Shown here piece after piece: positions 55,308-63,098 of a stretch of 64,000 nt of DNA. The stretch's first letter is position 1, and the number at the start of each line of letters is the position of its first letter. The notes below the pieces were generated by a model. The model was not told the origin of the DNA. It was given only the letters and a program-made list of their open reading frames with translations, and did no database searches. A program made the position numbers and the translations under genes. The stretch is taken from positions 930,001 through 994,000 of the forward strand of contig CAVTTH010000003.1 in assembly GCA_963737545.1 (NCBI GenBank), given 5' to 3'. This DNA is from CAVTTH01 sp963737545 (GTDB lineage Bacteria > Verrucomicrobiota > Verrucomicrobiia > Chthoniobacterales > UBA10450).

Positions 55308-56926
55308 GGGTTTGCCTCCTTCTTTGCCGTTGTTTTCGGTGCGACATCAGGCAGGTGCCAGCCCGGTTCGAGCATCTTCCCCCAGTTCGTGCGCCGGGCC
55401 ATTTCTTCTTTCACATCGCCCGAAATCACATCACCACCTTCGCGAATCTGCCAGCCGCCGCCCAGTGCGCGATAGACTGAAATGAGCGCGAGAATTGTGC
55501 TCCCCTGGCTGGTCACCTCCGCATTGTCGATCGTCAGTTGCTGCTGTTGGGCGGTAAGCACGACGGTGTAATCGTTTTGGCCCTGCTCGTAGCGGACGAC
55601 CGCAAGGTCCGCGCTACGCTTCGCGGTCTGTGCGGCTTCGTCGAGAAGTTCAGTCGCTCGCTGTCCGCTGGAAAACGCCGAGAGCCCGTTCTCGACCTCC
55701 GCCTGCGCCTTTAGAACAGTGTTCTGATAGCTAAGAACTGCTTGTTGAAATGCCGCGTCTTCAATGCGCACGTAGTTCACAAGACGGCCGTAATTCAGGA
55801 TCGGAACGACGAAGGAACCGCCTGCCGTGACGACTTTGCTTTGCCATGTAAAGAGATCGCTGAGTGACGAACTCGCGATGTTGCTCCCCGACGAACCAAA
55901 GGCGCCCGAGAGCGAGAAAGACGGCAGCATGTTGGCGACCGCAACCCCGATCTTCGGTGACTGCGCTGCGGCTTGGAGGCCTGCCAGGCGCACGTCGGGC
56001 CGGCGGCGCAACAGGTCGCGCGGTATGCCCGTAGCGATCCTGGCAGGTGCCATCGGAATGTGCTCCGGGCTCCTCAGGTAATGTCCGATTTCGGATGGAG
56101 TCGTCCCGAGCAGAACCGCCAGTGCGTTCGTCGCCTCCACGATTCCATTTTCCAGCTCCGGCGCTTCGGCCCTGGTTTTTGAAAGCTCGGTCCGGGCTTG
56201 GAGGGGATCGAGCTCGCTTGTCTCGCCTGCGTTGTAGCGAGTCTCGGCAATCTTCAGGCTCTGCTCCTGTGCCCTAATGCTTTGATTGAGAATCGCGAGC
56301 CGGCTCTGAAACGTGCGCAGGTTCACGTAGGCATTCGCCACATCGCCGACGAGCGTGACTAACGCGTCGTCGTAGGCCGCCACCGAAGCGAGCCAGCCCG
56401 CTTGTTGCGACTGGATTTCGCGCCGGAACTTTCCCCAGAAATCAATCTCCCACGCAGATGAAAAAAGTAGCCGGTCCGTCGCAATGTTTGGTCCGACCTG
56501 GAAGTTCCGATCATTAAGCAGCTGCGAAACCACATTGGCGACCGGACTGTCGCCGATTGTCGGGCCCGCTCGGGAAGTATTACCCAGGCGATAATAATTG
56601 ATTCCGCCCGCCGCACCCTGCTGCTGCGGGAACAGATTCCCGATGGTCGCATTTAGCGCCGCCCGCGCCTGGAGAATGCGCACGCCAGCAATCTGCAATG
56701 AGAGGTTCCGCGCGTACGCTGTCTCGACCAGCCGGTTGAGCACGGGATCGTGAAATGTGCGCCACCAATATTTCTCCGTCGACCCGTAGGGGTGGTCGGA
56801 AACCGCCTGTTTCTGCACCCACTTTCGATCTACGTGCGAATTAGGCCACCGAAAGTTAGGGCCCACCATGCAGGAGGTAGCGAGCGCGAGCGGCAGAATC
56901 AGGAGCAGCCTTTTGATAGGTTTCAT
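55304..56926 (-). CDS. Outer-membrane efflux channel, NodT/OprM family, 540 aa
   Basis: Signal peptide with lipobox (LALATSCMVGPNF). Two OEP repeats of paired long helices (ERTRNLSLQIAGVRILQAR-type first repeat at about 70-260; second from about 290 to 500, with LAVVRYEQGQNDYTVVLTAQ and QQLTIDNAEV). RRRPDVRLAGLQAAAQSPKI is the typical inter-repeat sequence. Forms the trimeric exit duct of this tripartite pump; first gene of the operon. Confidence 0.92.
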   Translation of the reverse strand: MKPIKRLLLILPLALATSCMVGPNFRWPNSHVDRKWVQKQAVSDHPYGSTEKYWWRTFHDPVLNRLVETAYARNLSLQIAGVRILQARAALNATIGNLFPQQQGAAGGINYYRLGNTSRAGPTIGDSPVANVVSQLLNDRNFQVGPNIATDRLLFSSAWEIDFWGKFRREIQSQQAGWLASVAAYDDALVTLVGDVANAYVNLRTFQSRLAILNQSIRAQEQSLKIAETRYNAGETSELDPLQARTELSKTRAEAPELENGIVEATNALAVLLGTTPSEIGHYLRSPEHIPMAPARIATGIPRDLLRRRPDVRLAGLQAAAQSPKIGVAVANMLPSFSLSGAFGSSGSNIASSSLSDLFTWQSKVVTAGGSFVVPILNYGRLVNYVRIEDAAFQQAVLSYQNTVLKAQAEVENGLSAFSSGQRATELLDEAAQTAKRSADLAVVRYEQGQNDYTVVLTAQQQQLTIDNAEVTSQGSTILALISVYRALGGGWQIREGGDVISGDVKEEMARRTNWGKMLEPGWHLPDVAPKTTAKKEANP

Positions 56927-57147
56927 TTGGAACGGGGTCCAAGTGCTATATCACTGCCGCCAGAATGCTTGAAGCCCCTTTCAATGCACGACCAGGATTA
57001 CTTTGGTTCTTCGTCCGAAATAGTTCGGTAATTGCGTTTCAAAAAAATTCGCTCGTGACAGTTAGTTCCGGGGAAAGTCGAACTTCGATTCCATCTTTTC
57101 GATTAAGGCTTGTCGCCCCGTTACGGAAGCATAGACTCCTCCGAAAA

Positions 57148-58053
57148 ATGAATACGGCACAGGTGATTCTTCCTCCGAGCGCAGCGTCAAGAAAGCAAAT
57201 TCCGATTAGTTCAAATCCAATCATGTTGGCGCGTTTCTTCCGCTTCCCTCTCGCGCGAACGTTGAGCATCGTCGGCGCGATTGCCATCATCACGATTGTC
57301 GTCGGGTTGTCCTCAGCCGCGTTCGGCGCCAATCCCGCGGAAGAGATGGCGAAGATGGGGACCACTACCGGAGGCACGGATCCTCACGGCGATTCGTGGC
57401 TATCGATTCAGCACAGCATCCAGCAGTTCGCGCATCCCGAATTCATCCTGCGACTCTTTCTCAGCCTCAGCCTGTCCGTGGCATGTGCGTGGGCGATCGC
57501 GTGGCATCCGCGTCGTTCGTCGCTCATGGATCCACTCTCCGACCTCGAAGAACGCAAAACACTAATCCTCCTTGGCGTGGTCGGCGCAGTTGTCGCGGAA
57601 TTGAGCGGGAGCAGTCAGACACTGGCGTTTGTCATTTTCGGCATCGGCGCGCTTCTGCGCTTCCGGACCGTCCTCGATAATCCGAAGCTCACTGGGAAAG
57701 CCATCATGGTGGTGGTGGTTGGGCTCGCCTGCGGCATGGGATCTTGGGTGATGGCGATCTTCGTCACTGCTTTTAGCTGGCTCCTTGTCTATTGGCTTGA
57801 TTCACACGCGAGCTGCCGGATCAGGATCCGACTCGAGGAGGGCGTTGATCCGCAGCCTGTCTTTGGCATGGTGCAGTCGCTGCTCGTCTCGCATCGTTGT
57901 CGCCTGCAAAGTTCCGCGCTCTATGAAGACAAAGGCCAGATGGTGTTCCTTCTTTACATCCCGGCGGGAGTCGACCCAAGGAAATTAGAGACGGAAGTGC
58001 GAGCGAAGCTGAAAAAGTCTGACGCCCGCAGGATCGATATCGACGTGGTGTAA
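57148..58053 (+). CDS. DUF4956-like integral membrane protein, about 301 aa
   Basis: Start MNTAQVILPPSAASRKQIPI at 57148; a later ATG at 57223 (MLARFFRFPLARTLSIVGAI) directly precedes the first membrane helix and is an alternative. Helices at about 35-55, 95-120, then LILLGVVGAVVAELSGS, FVIFGIGALLRFRTVL and the pair KAIMVVVVGLACGMGSWV, AIFVTAFSWLLVYWL. The RFRT-x-DxPK loop is DUF4956/MgtC-like. C-terminal ferredoxin-like cytoplasmic domain of about 80 residues. Function unknown. Confidence 0.65.
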   Translation: MNTAQVILPPSAASRKQIPISSNPIMLARFFRFPLARTLSIVGAIAIITIVVGLSSAAFGANPAEEMAKMGTTTGGTDPHGDSWLSIQHSIQQFAHPEFILRLFLSLSLSVACAWAIAWHPRRSSLMDPLSDLEERKTLILLGVVGAVVAELSGSSQTLAFVIFGIGALLRFRTVLDNPKLTGKAIMVVVVGLACGMGSWVMAIFVTAFSWLLVYWLDSHASCRIRIRLEEGVDPQPVFGMVQSLLVSHRCRLQSSALYEDKGQMVFLLYIPAGVDPRKLETEVRAKLKKSDARRIDIDVV

Positions 58054-58084
58054 GGACCCCGACCCGCCGCCGCCTTGGATCTCC

Positions 58085-58969
58085 TCACTGGCCGCGAAAT
58101 GCCGGGTCGGTGAACAAAAAGATTCCGCGCCGCTCGCTCGTCGCGAGCAGACCGTCGGGCACGAAGCAGCAACCTTCGATGTGCTCGTCCTTTAACCTCG
58201 TGTGATGTGGCGTGACCTCATTGACGTGTGCGACGTCGGCGTCGATGCGAAAGACGTAGGCGCCGTTTTTCGCCACGAGCCCAAGCAGATTCCCGTCGGT
58301 GGAAACATCCGCCCCCGTGACCGGCGATTCGATTTTCGTCGTCGCGACGAGTTCGAGTGTCAGAGCTTCATTCGTTTCCTTGAGGGGAAAGCGGAAGATC
58401 TGCGCGTGTGCGTTATGGAACACCTTTGAGATGACATAGCCATACTCCTTCCAAATGAAGAGGCTCTCGCAATCAAACGGAGCGCCGGGGAACTTTAGAT
58501 TCCATCCGCGTTTTGGTAAGATGGAGCCAAAGGCCGCATTCGGATCCGGCTCGTCGATTTCATACACCGCGAGCGTGTCCCGTTTCGCGTCGTTGTTCCC
58601 GATGTCGCCGAGATAAAGATGTCCCGCGTCGTCGATAGCGATGTCCTCCCAATCGTGAAACGTCGGACCAATGACCGCTAAGGTGGCGCGTGTGCTGCCC
58701 TCGCGGTCGATGGCGTAGAGAACTTGCTTCTGCGGCCCGCCACCGTCGTTATGTGTCCAGAACACATTGGGATATCGGCGGCTGGCGACTATGCCGGAGC
58801 TTTCCTTGATACGCAGATCGCTCATGTAGCCGAGCAGCCGCACGCCCGACGCGATTTCCTGGCTTCGCTCGGGCCTGGCGACATCGCACGCGGTCAGCGA
58901 CGTGGCCAGCAGTAAAGCGAACGGCAGAGTTCCTCGTCGGCTCCGTTTCACGAGCGGATCATAGAGCAT
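58085..58969 (-). CDS. Putative lipoprotein, beta-propeller-like, 294 aa
   Basis: Lipobox near residue 28 (ATSLTACDVA). Mature part has propeller-like blades: SSGIVASRRYPNVFWTHNDG, DWEDIAIDDAGHLYLGDIGN, TLAVYEIDEPDPN, CESLFIWKEYGYVISKV, LGLVAKNGAYVFRID, then GLLATSERRGIFLF. Resembles SMP-30/phytase-like or esterase-type propellers, but no specific catalytic motif can be named. Likely outer-membrane lipoprotein. Confidence 0.65.
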   Translation of the reverse strand: MLYDPLVKRSRRGTLPFALLLATSLTACDVARPERSQEIASGVRLLGYMSDLRIKESSGIVASRRYPNVFWTHNDGGGPQKQVLYAIDREGSTRATLAVIGPTFHDWEDIAIDDAGHLYLGDIGNNDAKRDTLAVYEIDEPDPNAAFGSILPKRGWNLKFPGAPFDCESLFIWKEYGYVISKVFHNAHAQIFRFPLKETNEALTLELVATTKIESPVTGADVSTDGNLLGLVAKNGAYVFRIDADVAHVNEVTPHHTRLKDEHIEGCCFVPDGLLATSERRGIFLFTDPAFRGQ

Positions 58970-59018
58970 CGACGCGGAGAAGCGCCCGGACTTTCACGAC
59001 CGCTGCAAAGTCCAATGA

Positions 59019-59561
59019 TTAGTCGAGCCTCGTAATCTTGGACCCCTGGATTCCGATTCCTCCCATGAGACCCTTCTGATCGAAAGTGAAAGCATAGATA
59101 CCGCTGTGCAGTGTCTCAGTGCTGAGAGAGCCAGCCACGCCTTTGTCTACAACAACCAGGCTCGGCGCGGAACCAACTGACCATCCGTGCGCCTGATTTA
59201 CCCAATCGACCGCCTTCTGATCCATGAGGAAGAGCGCGTAGCCAAATTTTTGCACGCCCGCCTGCAATCCATAAGACGCCGCTGCGGTTTGGTATCGGCC
59301 GGCTGGTTTGCCGTGCAAGAAGAGGATGCCCTGGCCGCCCTGGCCGCCAAAAATAAACCCCGCTTTAACAACGTCCGGGAAGACAAGGACCGCGATCGCG
59401 TTCTTTGAGAGCGATCGCGCGGTCTGGTTTTGCGCGACAAGCTGGCGGAGAGCGGCACGCGACTCGCTCGTTAGGCTGGCCGATGCTCCTTCTGCGGTGA
59501 GCAGTGTCATGGCGGCGATCAACAGTGCTATTGCGTATTTCAATTTGGATAGTGAAGTCAT
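59019..59561 (-). CDS. SYLF (Ysc84) domain lipid-binding protein, 180 aa
   Basis: Start MTSLSKLKYAIALLIAAMTL at 59561, which gives a signal peptide; the longer open frame upstream is unnatural. SLSKNAIAVLVFPDVVKAGF, then QGGQGILFLHGKPAGRYQT, ASYGLQAGVQKFGYALFLMD and SLVVVDKGVAGSLST match the SYLF/YSC84 family, which binds phosphoinositides in eukaryotes and is secreted in bacteria with an unknown role. TCGTTAGGC at 59468. Confidence 0.85.
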   Translation of the reverse strand: MTSLSKLKYAIALLIAAMTLLTAEGASASLTSESRAALRQLVAQNQTARSLSKNAIAVLVFPDVVKAGFIFGGQGGQGILFLHGKPAGRYQTAAASYGLQAGVQKFGYALFLMDQKAVDWVNQAHGWSVGSAPSLVVVDKGVAGSLSTETLHSGIYAFTFDQKGLMGGIGIQGSKITRLD

Positions 59562-59605
59562 GTTGGTGCTTTCGTTAACTACGTTCTTTATTTGCAGGTT
59601 TGATT

Positions 59606-60496
59606 CTATTTGGCGGCGGTTGTCCCGGGAACAGGTCCCGGCTTCGGTTTGGCGGTCGGAAAAAGCAGCGTGAAGTTCAATCGCATGCCCCAATGCGCAT
59701 ACCCCGTCGGGGCCTCGGCATAATAGCGCCCGCCGAGCTGGATGCTGACAGGCTGCCTTCCGATCTTCAGAATCTGACTCACCGTGAGGTTGAATGGCAC
59801 GGTCCACTGGTCGTTTTCCCAGTCATAGGTGGATTCCGTATCCAGCCCGAAAGTCGTATGGGTCTTGGTTGTGTAGTTGACGAATGGCTGAAGAAACATC
59901 GAGCTGATGTTCTGCTCATTGTTATCGCCGCCGACACTCCAAATCTGGTTGGCGAGGATGCCGATGGTCCAGCCTCCCTTTTGCACGAGCGCGACGAACG
60001 TCGGCCCCAGGCCCCACTTATCCGGCCCGAGGAGATCATCCGTATTCGTCGGGTAGTAGCCGACCGGGCCAATGCCCCAGATGATGCCGCCGGGGCCGGG
60101 CGCCTTCGGCGAAAGGAAGAAGCTCTGCGTCGTATTGCCAAGGCCGGACTGGGTACCGGAGTCGCCAAAAACATCGTTTTGCGAGATGACGGGCAGGATC
60201 GTGCGGACAATCAGGTTCCAATCCTTGCTGATCGAGATCGGGATGACCGGCTGAATGTTGAGAGTGAATTTGTTGCCGCCGGCCGGCCCGATATTGAAAT
60301 CCTCGTTTGCCTGGAACGGCACGCTGATGAGCGAGGAGACCGGGTTGCTCAGTTGTTTGGCGAGCTGGTCGGCTTCATCGCCGCCAGCTTCTGTTCCGCC
60401 CGGAGGTTCCGCCGCGGGCAGCACCGGAACAAACAGAAGAAGAGCCGCCATGATTGTGCCCGATACGCACCACTTTTTTCTGCATTTGATTTTCAT
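59606..60496 (-). CDS. Outer-membrane transporter-like barrel protein, 296 aa
   Basis: Start MKIKCRKKWCVSGTIMAALL at 60496 with signal peptide; the upstream in-frame ATG at 60550 is rejected because the ATTGGAC box lies in between. Repeated strands (NKFTLNIQPVIPISISKDWN, GGIIWGIGPVGYYPT, VPFNLTVSQILKIGRQPVSI, YAHWGMRLNFTLLFPT) fit the MetA-path/phenol-degradation (PF13557-type) barrel group. Substrate unknown. Confidence 0.75.
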   Translation of the reverse strand: MKIKCRKKWCVSGTIMAALLLFVPVLPAAEPPGGTEAGGDEADQLAKQLSNPVSSLISVPFQANEDFNIGPAGGNKFTLNIQPVIPISISKDWNLIVRTILPVISQNDVFGDSGTQSGLGNTTQSFFLSPKAPGPGGIIWGIGPVGYYPTNTDDLLGPDKWGLGPTFVALVQKGGWTIGILANQIWSVGGDNNEQNISSMFLQPFVNYTTKTHTTFGLDTESTYDWENDQWTVPFNLTVSQILKIGRQPVSIQLGGRYYAEAPTGYAHWGMRLNFTLLFPTAKPKPGPVPGTTAAK

Positions 60497-60532
60497 GCGA
60501 TGAGAATGGAGCAGTTTTGTCCCGAGCGAGAT

Positions 60533-60547
60533 ATTGGACCTTAGTCC
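60533..60547 (-). promoter_or_regulatory. Conserved ATTGGAC-CTTAGTC box, site 4
   Basis: ATTGGACCTTAGTCC, 37 bases before the outer-membrane transporter-like gene. GAGAT precedes it as at site 5. Confidence 0.45.
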
Positions 60548-60616
60548 CATATCAGTGCAGCGAAAGTCCAGGCGTCTTCGAATTCGATGCCTTCGACCCC
60601 GGGGAATGCTCTGCCG

Positions 60617-61024
60617 CTATTGCTGGATCAGTGCCTGGACCGGAACGCCGAGCCATTTCGCCGCCGCGTCGATGTCGGTAAACAGATCCACATCAAGCGA
60701 AGAATAATCAGTCAGCATCTCGTGCAATTTGGCGTAATGAGTGGTCGTCTCACTCGTGACATAGAATGCGGCTTTGACGTTCGGACGCTGCGCATGGGTG
60801 AGGCGCCGGTGGAGCGCGATGTCGAAGACGAACCTGAAGTTCAGATCGACCGCATCGAGCGCCGACAAGTCAGCGAACCGGTTGAACGGAGCCTTGACCC
60901 TTGCTTCTGCCGCGTCGACAAACGCGACAACCTCGTTCACGGCAACTTGATCCAGGATGCCGTGCGGTTTCCAGAGGAAAAGAGAGAGATCCTTGCGGAA
61001 CAGAACATGGGCGGGAAGTTTCAA
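60617..61024 (-). CDS. STAS-like (SpoIIAA-type) protein, 135 aa
   Basis: MKLPAHVLFRKDLSLFLWKP, then DQVAVNEVVAFVDAAEARVK and FADLSALDAVDLNF, LHRRLTHAQRPNVKAAFYVT, DIDAAAKWLGVPVQALI. The alternating beta-alpha pattern with DLS near the middle is like SpoIIAA-like STAS domains. No signal peptide, so cytoplasmic. Function unknown. Confidence 0.6.
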   Translation of the reverse strand: MKLPAHVLFRKDLSLFLWKPHGILDQVAVNEVVAFVDAAEARVKAPFNRFADLSALDAVDLNFRFVFDIALHRRLTHAQRPNVKAAFYVTSETTTHYAKLHEMLTDYSSLDVDLFTDIDAAAKWLGVPVQALIQQ

Positions 61025-61123
61025 GTTCCTCCTTTGGTTACGACATTACGCCTCTTCTAATGTTTGCGCACCTCGCGCGCAACGGTTATGGCGACAGGAT
61101 AACAGAATCCGCCGAACGGAGAT

Positions 61124-61138
61124 ATTGGACCTTGGTCT
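61124..61138 (-). promoter_or_regulatory. Conserved ATTGGAC-CTTGGTC box, site 5
   Basis: ATTGGACCTTGGTCT, about 100 bases before the STAS-like gene, with the same GAGAT prefix as site 4. Confidence 0.4.
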
Positions 61139-61303
61139 TATTTGCCTGGTCCGGCGTTGCGAAGGCGCAGTCGGTCGTCGGTGGGCGGGCTACGTTAGCA
61201 AACGCGCAAGGGACTACGCGTTCCACCTTCCGAGCCAAAGGCTCGTCCGCCCTTCGCAAAAATCGCCGCAGACTTGAAGAGATTCGGTCGCTCGGTTCAG
61301 CTG

Positions 61304-62191
61304 TCATTCCACCGGCTCGGTATCGTGCAGCCGACCGTAGTCGACCGTGAGCCGGCCGTGGCCGTGGTCGGTGTAAATCTCGACAAAACGCTCGCCGAAC
61401 CGAACGTCGCGCCAGGTGTAATCCTGTTGCGTTTGCACCGCAGCGGGTATGACTGGATCAATGCCGACAACCGACGCGATCAATACAGCGCGGCCCGTCT
61501 CGAGCGATTCGGGTGTCGCGCCGTAGAGTGGGCTGTGTTTATCGATCACATGTCGCAGCGTGAGTGCGGCGGGGAAAGTCGGCAGCCGGTCGAACTGGAG
61601 TTTGAGGCTATAGAAATAGCGGAAGTCGCCCCCCTCCACGAGTTGCTCGTCGCGATTGAAGACGATTCGGAACTCGGCCTCCACCATGCTGCGGTGATGC
61701 AAATTGCCAATCCGCAGCATCAGGGTGGGCTGGCCATTCAAAGGGGCGATCACGATTGATTTGCTAAACACGATGTTGGCGCTTGGCCGCGAAAACCGGA
61801 CAAAGATAAGGCCGGCCATGACCGCCACCAAAAAGATGCCGGTCATGATTTCGACAGTCGTTAGGATGTTGCCATAGAGATTGGCGGGAGACATGTTCCC
61901 GTAGCCGACGGTGGCCACGGTCTGCACACTAAAAAAGAACGCGTCGAGAAAGGATCCGGGCCGCATCCCGGCCACAGAACCATCCCCGATCGTATAAAGC
62001 GCAGCGAAGAGAAGATTGAGCGCGATGTAGCTCGCGCCGACAAAGGCCGCGAACTGCGGCCAGGTCAGCCCGAGCAACCATTGATAGGCGTTACGCCAAT
62101 GCCATCTCTCGGTATTGAGCTTGAGAAATTCGATCTGCCCTGCACGGACCGAAACCGGTGCGCGCGTCCTTTTCTTCCTTTTCATGAACAA
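61304..62191 (-). CDS. Inward-rectifier K+ channel, KirBac-like, 295 aa
   Basis: Amphipathic slide helix at about 30-42 (WHWRNAYQWLLGLTWPQF), outer helix, pore loop with TVGYGNMSP (filter TVGYG at 94-98) and inner helix (TTVEIMTGIFLVAVMAGLIF, ending VRFSRP). The C-terminal half is the immunoglobulin-like cytoplasmic domain (NIVFSKSIVIAPLNGQPTLM, RIGNLHHRSMVEAEFRIVF). Length and order match KirBac. Inner membrane, K+ conducting; gating by lipids or pH in relatives. Confidence 0.9.
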   Translation of the reverse strand: MFMKRKKRTRAPVSVRAGQIEFLKLNTERWHWRNAYQWLLGLTWPQFAAFVGASYIALNLLFAALYTIGDGSVAGMRPGSFLDAFFFSVQTVATVGYGNMSPANLYGNILTTVEIMTGIFLVAVMAGLIFVRFSRPSANIVFSKSIVIAPLNGQPTLMLRIGNLHHRSMVEAEFRIVFNRDEQLVEGGDFRYFYSLKLQFDRLPTFPAALTLRHVIDKHSPLYGATPESLETGRAVLIASVVGIDPVIPAAVQTQQDYTWRDVRFGERFVEIYTDHGHGRLTVDYGRLHDTEPVE

Positions 62192-62283
62192 AGTCTAACC
62201 ACTTTCTGAGCGTCCGCAGTTGTTCGCTAAGGGCAGGTGGATCGAGCGCTCCACCGCTCGATGTATGAGCCGGCGTTTCCGGC

Positions 62284-62307
62284 GCGTCTCACAGAGACGC
62301 GGCTACA
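62284..62307 (-). repeat. TGTAGCC-hairpin repeat, copy D
   Basis: On the minus strand TGTAGCC, then GCGTCTC-TGT-GAGACGC, in the spacer between the KirBac and 2H phosphoesterase genes. Confidence 0.7.
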
Positions 62308-62349
62308 GCAGAATGGCGTGCCGACTAAATCAACGGTGCGCTAATCGGC

Positions 62350-63093
62350 TCACGGCTCCAAATTCAGTTCCTTGAGTTTCTTCGCTGCCGTGCCGAACTG
62401 GCCTAGCTGGTAAACGGCCGCGCCTGCGGGCGAGAAGGTGAACGGCTCAAACGGTTCGGCCAGCATCTTGTCGAGGTATTCCCTGGGGGCGACGCCAATG
62501 GTGACATGTGGATTGAAATTCTCGCCGGAACCCTTCGGCACAAACTTCGAAACGTAGCCGATCAATGCCGGGTCGATGATCGGATCTTCCGGCGTGGTGA
62601 TGAAAGCAGACGAGTCTCCGGTTTCCACCGTGAACAAAGCCACAGCGGCAATCAGGTCGGCTTGCAGCTTGAGCAGTTCCGGCGTGGGTTTTGCGCAGAT
62701 GCCCGCGAGGCCTGTCGCGCCGCTCGGGATGTAGTAGTATTTGAAGGCCTCCAACTTCATGCCGTTCACGTTGGCGTGGGCGAGAACCTTGCTGGCGACG
62801 GTATACACCTCGTCGAGTTCCGCCGTGCGAACGAAACGCTGGATCAGAGTGATGTGCGGCCGGTGCGTTGCATCGAGGACGAAACCTTTCGGGAAAACCT
62901 TGAGCAGGCGAGCGTTGTCCTCGGCGGAATGTTGGAGCATCGTAGTGTCCGGCTCCAGCAAGATGTCGATGGCCGTGACGGGGTTTTGATCGGCGGCCGT
63001 GGCGTGGCCGGTGCCAAGGACAAGCGCCGCGAAGGCACACGCCATCGCTCCTTTGATCAGAAGGCTCGTTAGGTTCTTCGTGATTGGTTCCAA
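62350..63093 (-). CDS. Secreted 2H phosphoesterase (LigT-like), 247 aa
   Basis: Signal peptide (MACAFAALVLGTGHATA). Both HxT motifs of the 2H superfamily are present: HIT at 80-82 (RPHITLIQRF) and HVT at 196-198 (NPHVTIGVA). Relatives hydrolyse cyclic phosphodiesters such as 2',3'-cyclic nucleotides; export to the periplasm is unusual for the family. It lies 5 bases downstream of the HAD phosphatase gene, so the two probably act together. Confidence 0.8.
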   Translation of the reverse strand: MEPITKNLTSLLIKGAMACAFAALVLGTGHATAADQNPVTAIDILLEPDTTMLQHSAEDNARLLKVFPKGFVLDATHRPHITLIQRFVRTAELDEVYTVASKVLAHANVNGMKLEAFKYYYIPSGATGLAGICAKPTPELLKLQADLIAAVALFTVETGDSSAFITTPEDPIIDPALIGYVSKFVPKGSGENFNPHVTIGVAPREYLDKMLAEPFEPFTFSPAGAAVYQLGQFGTAAKKLKELNLEP

Positions 63094-63098
63094 GCTGG

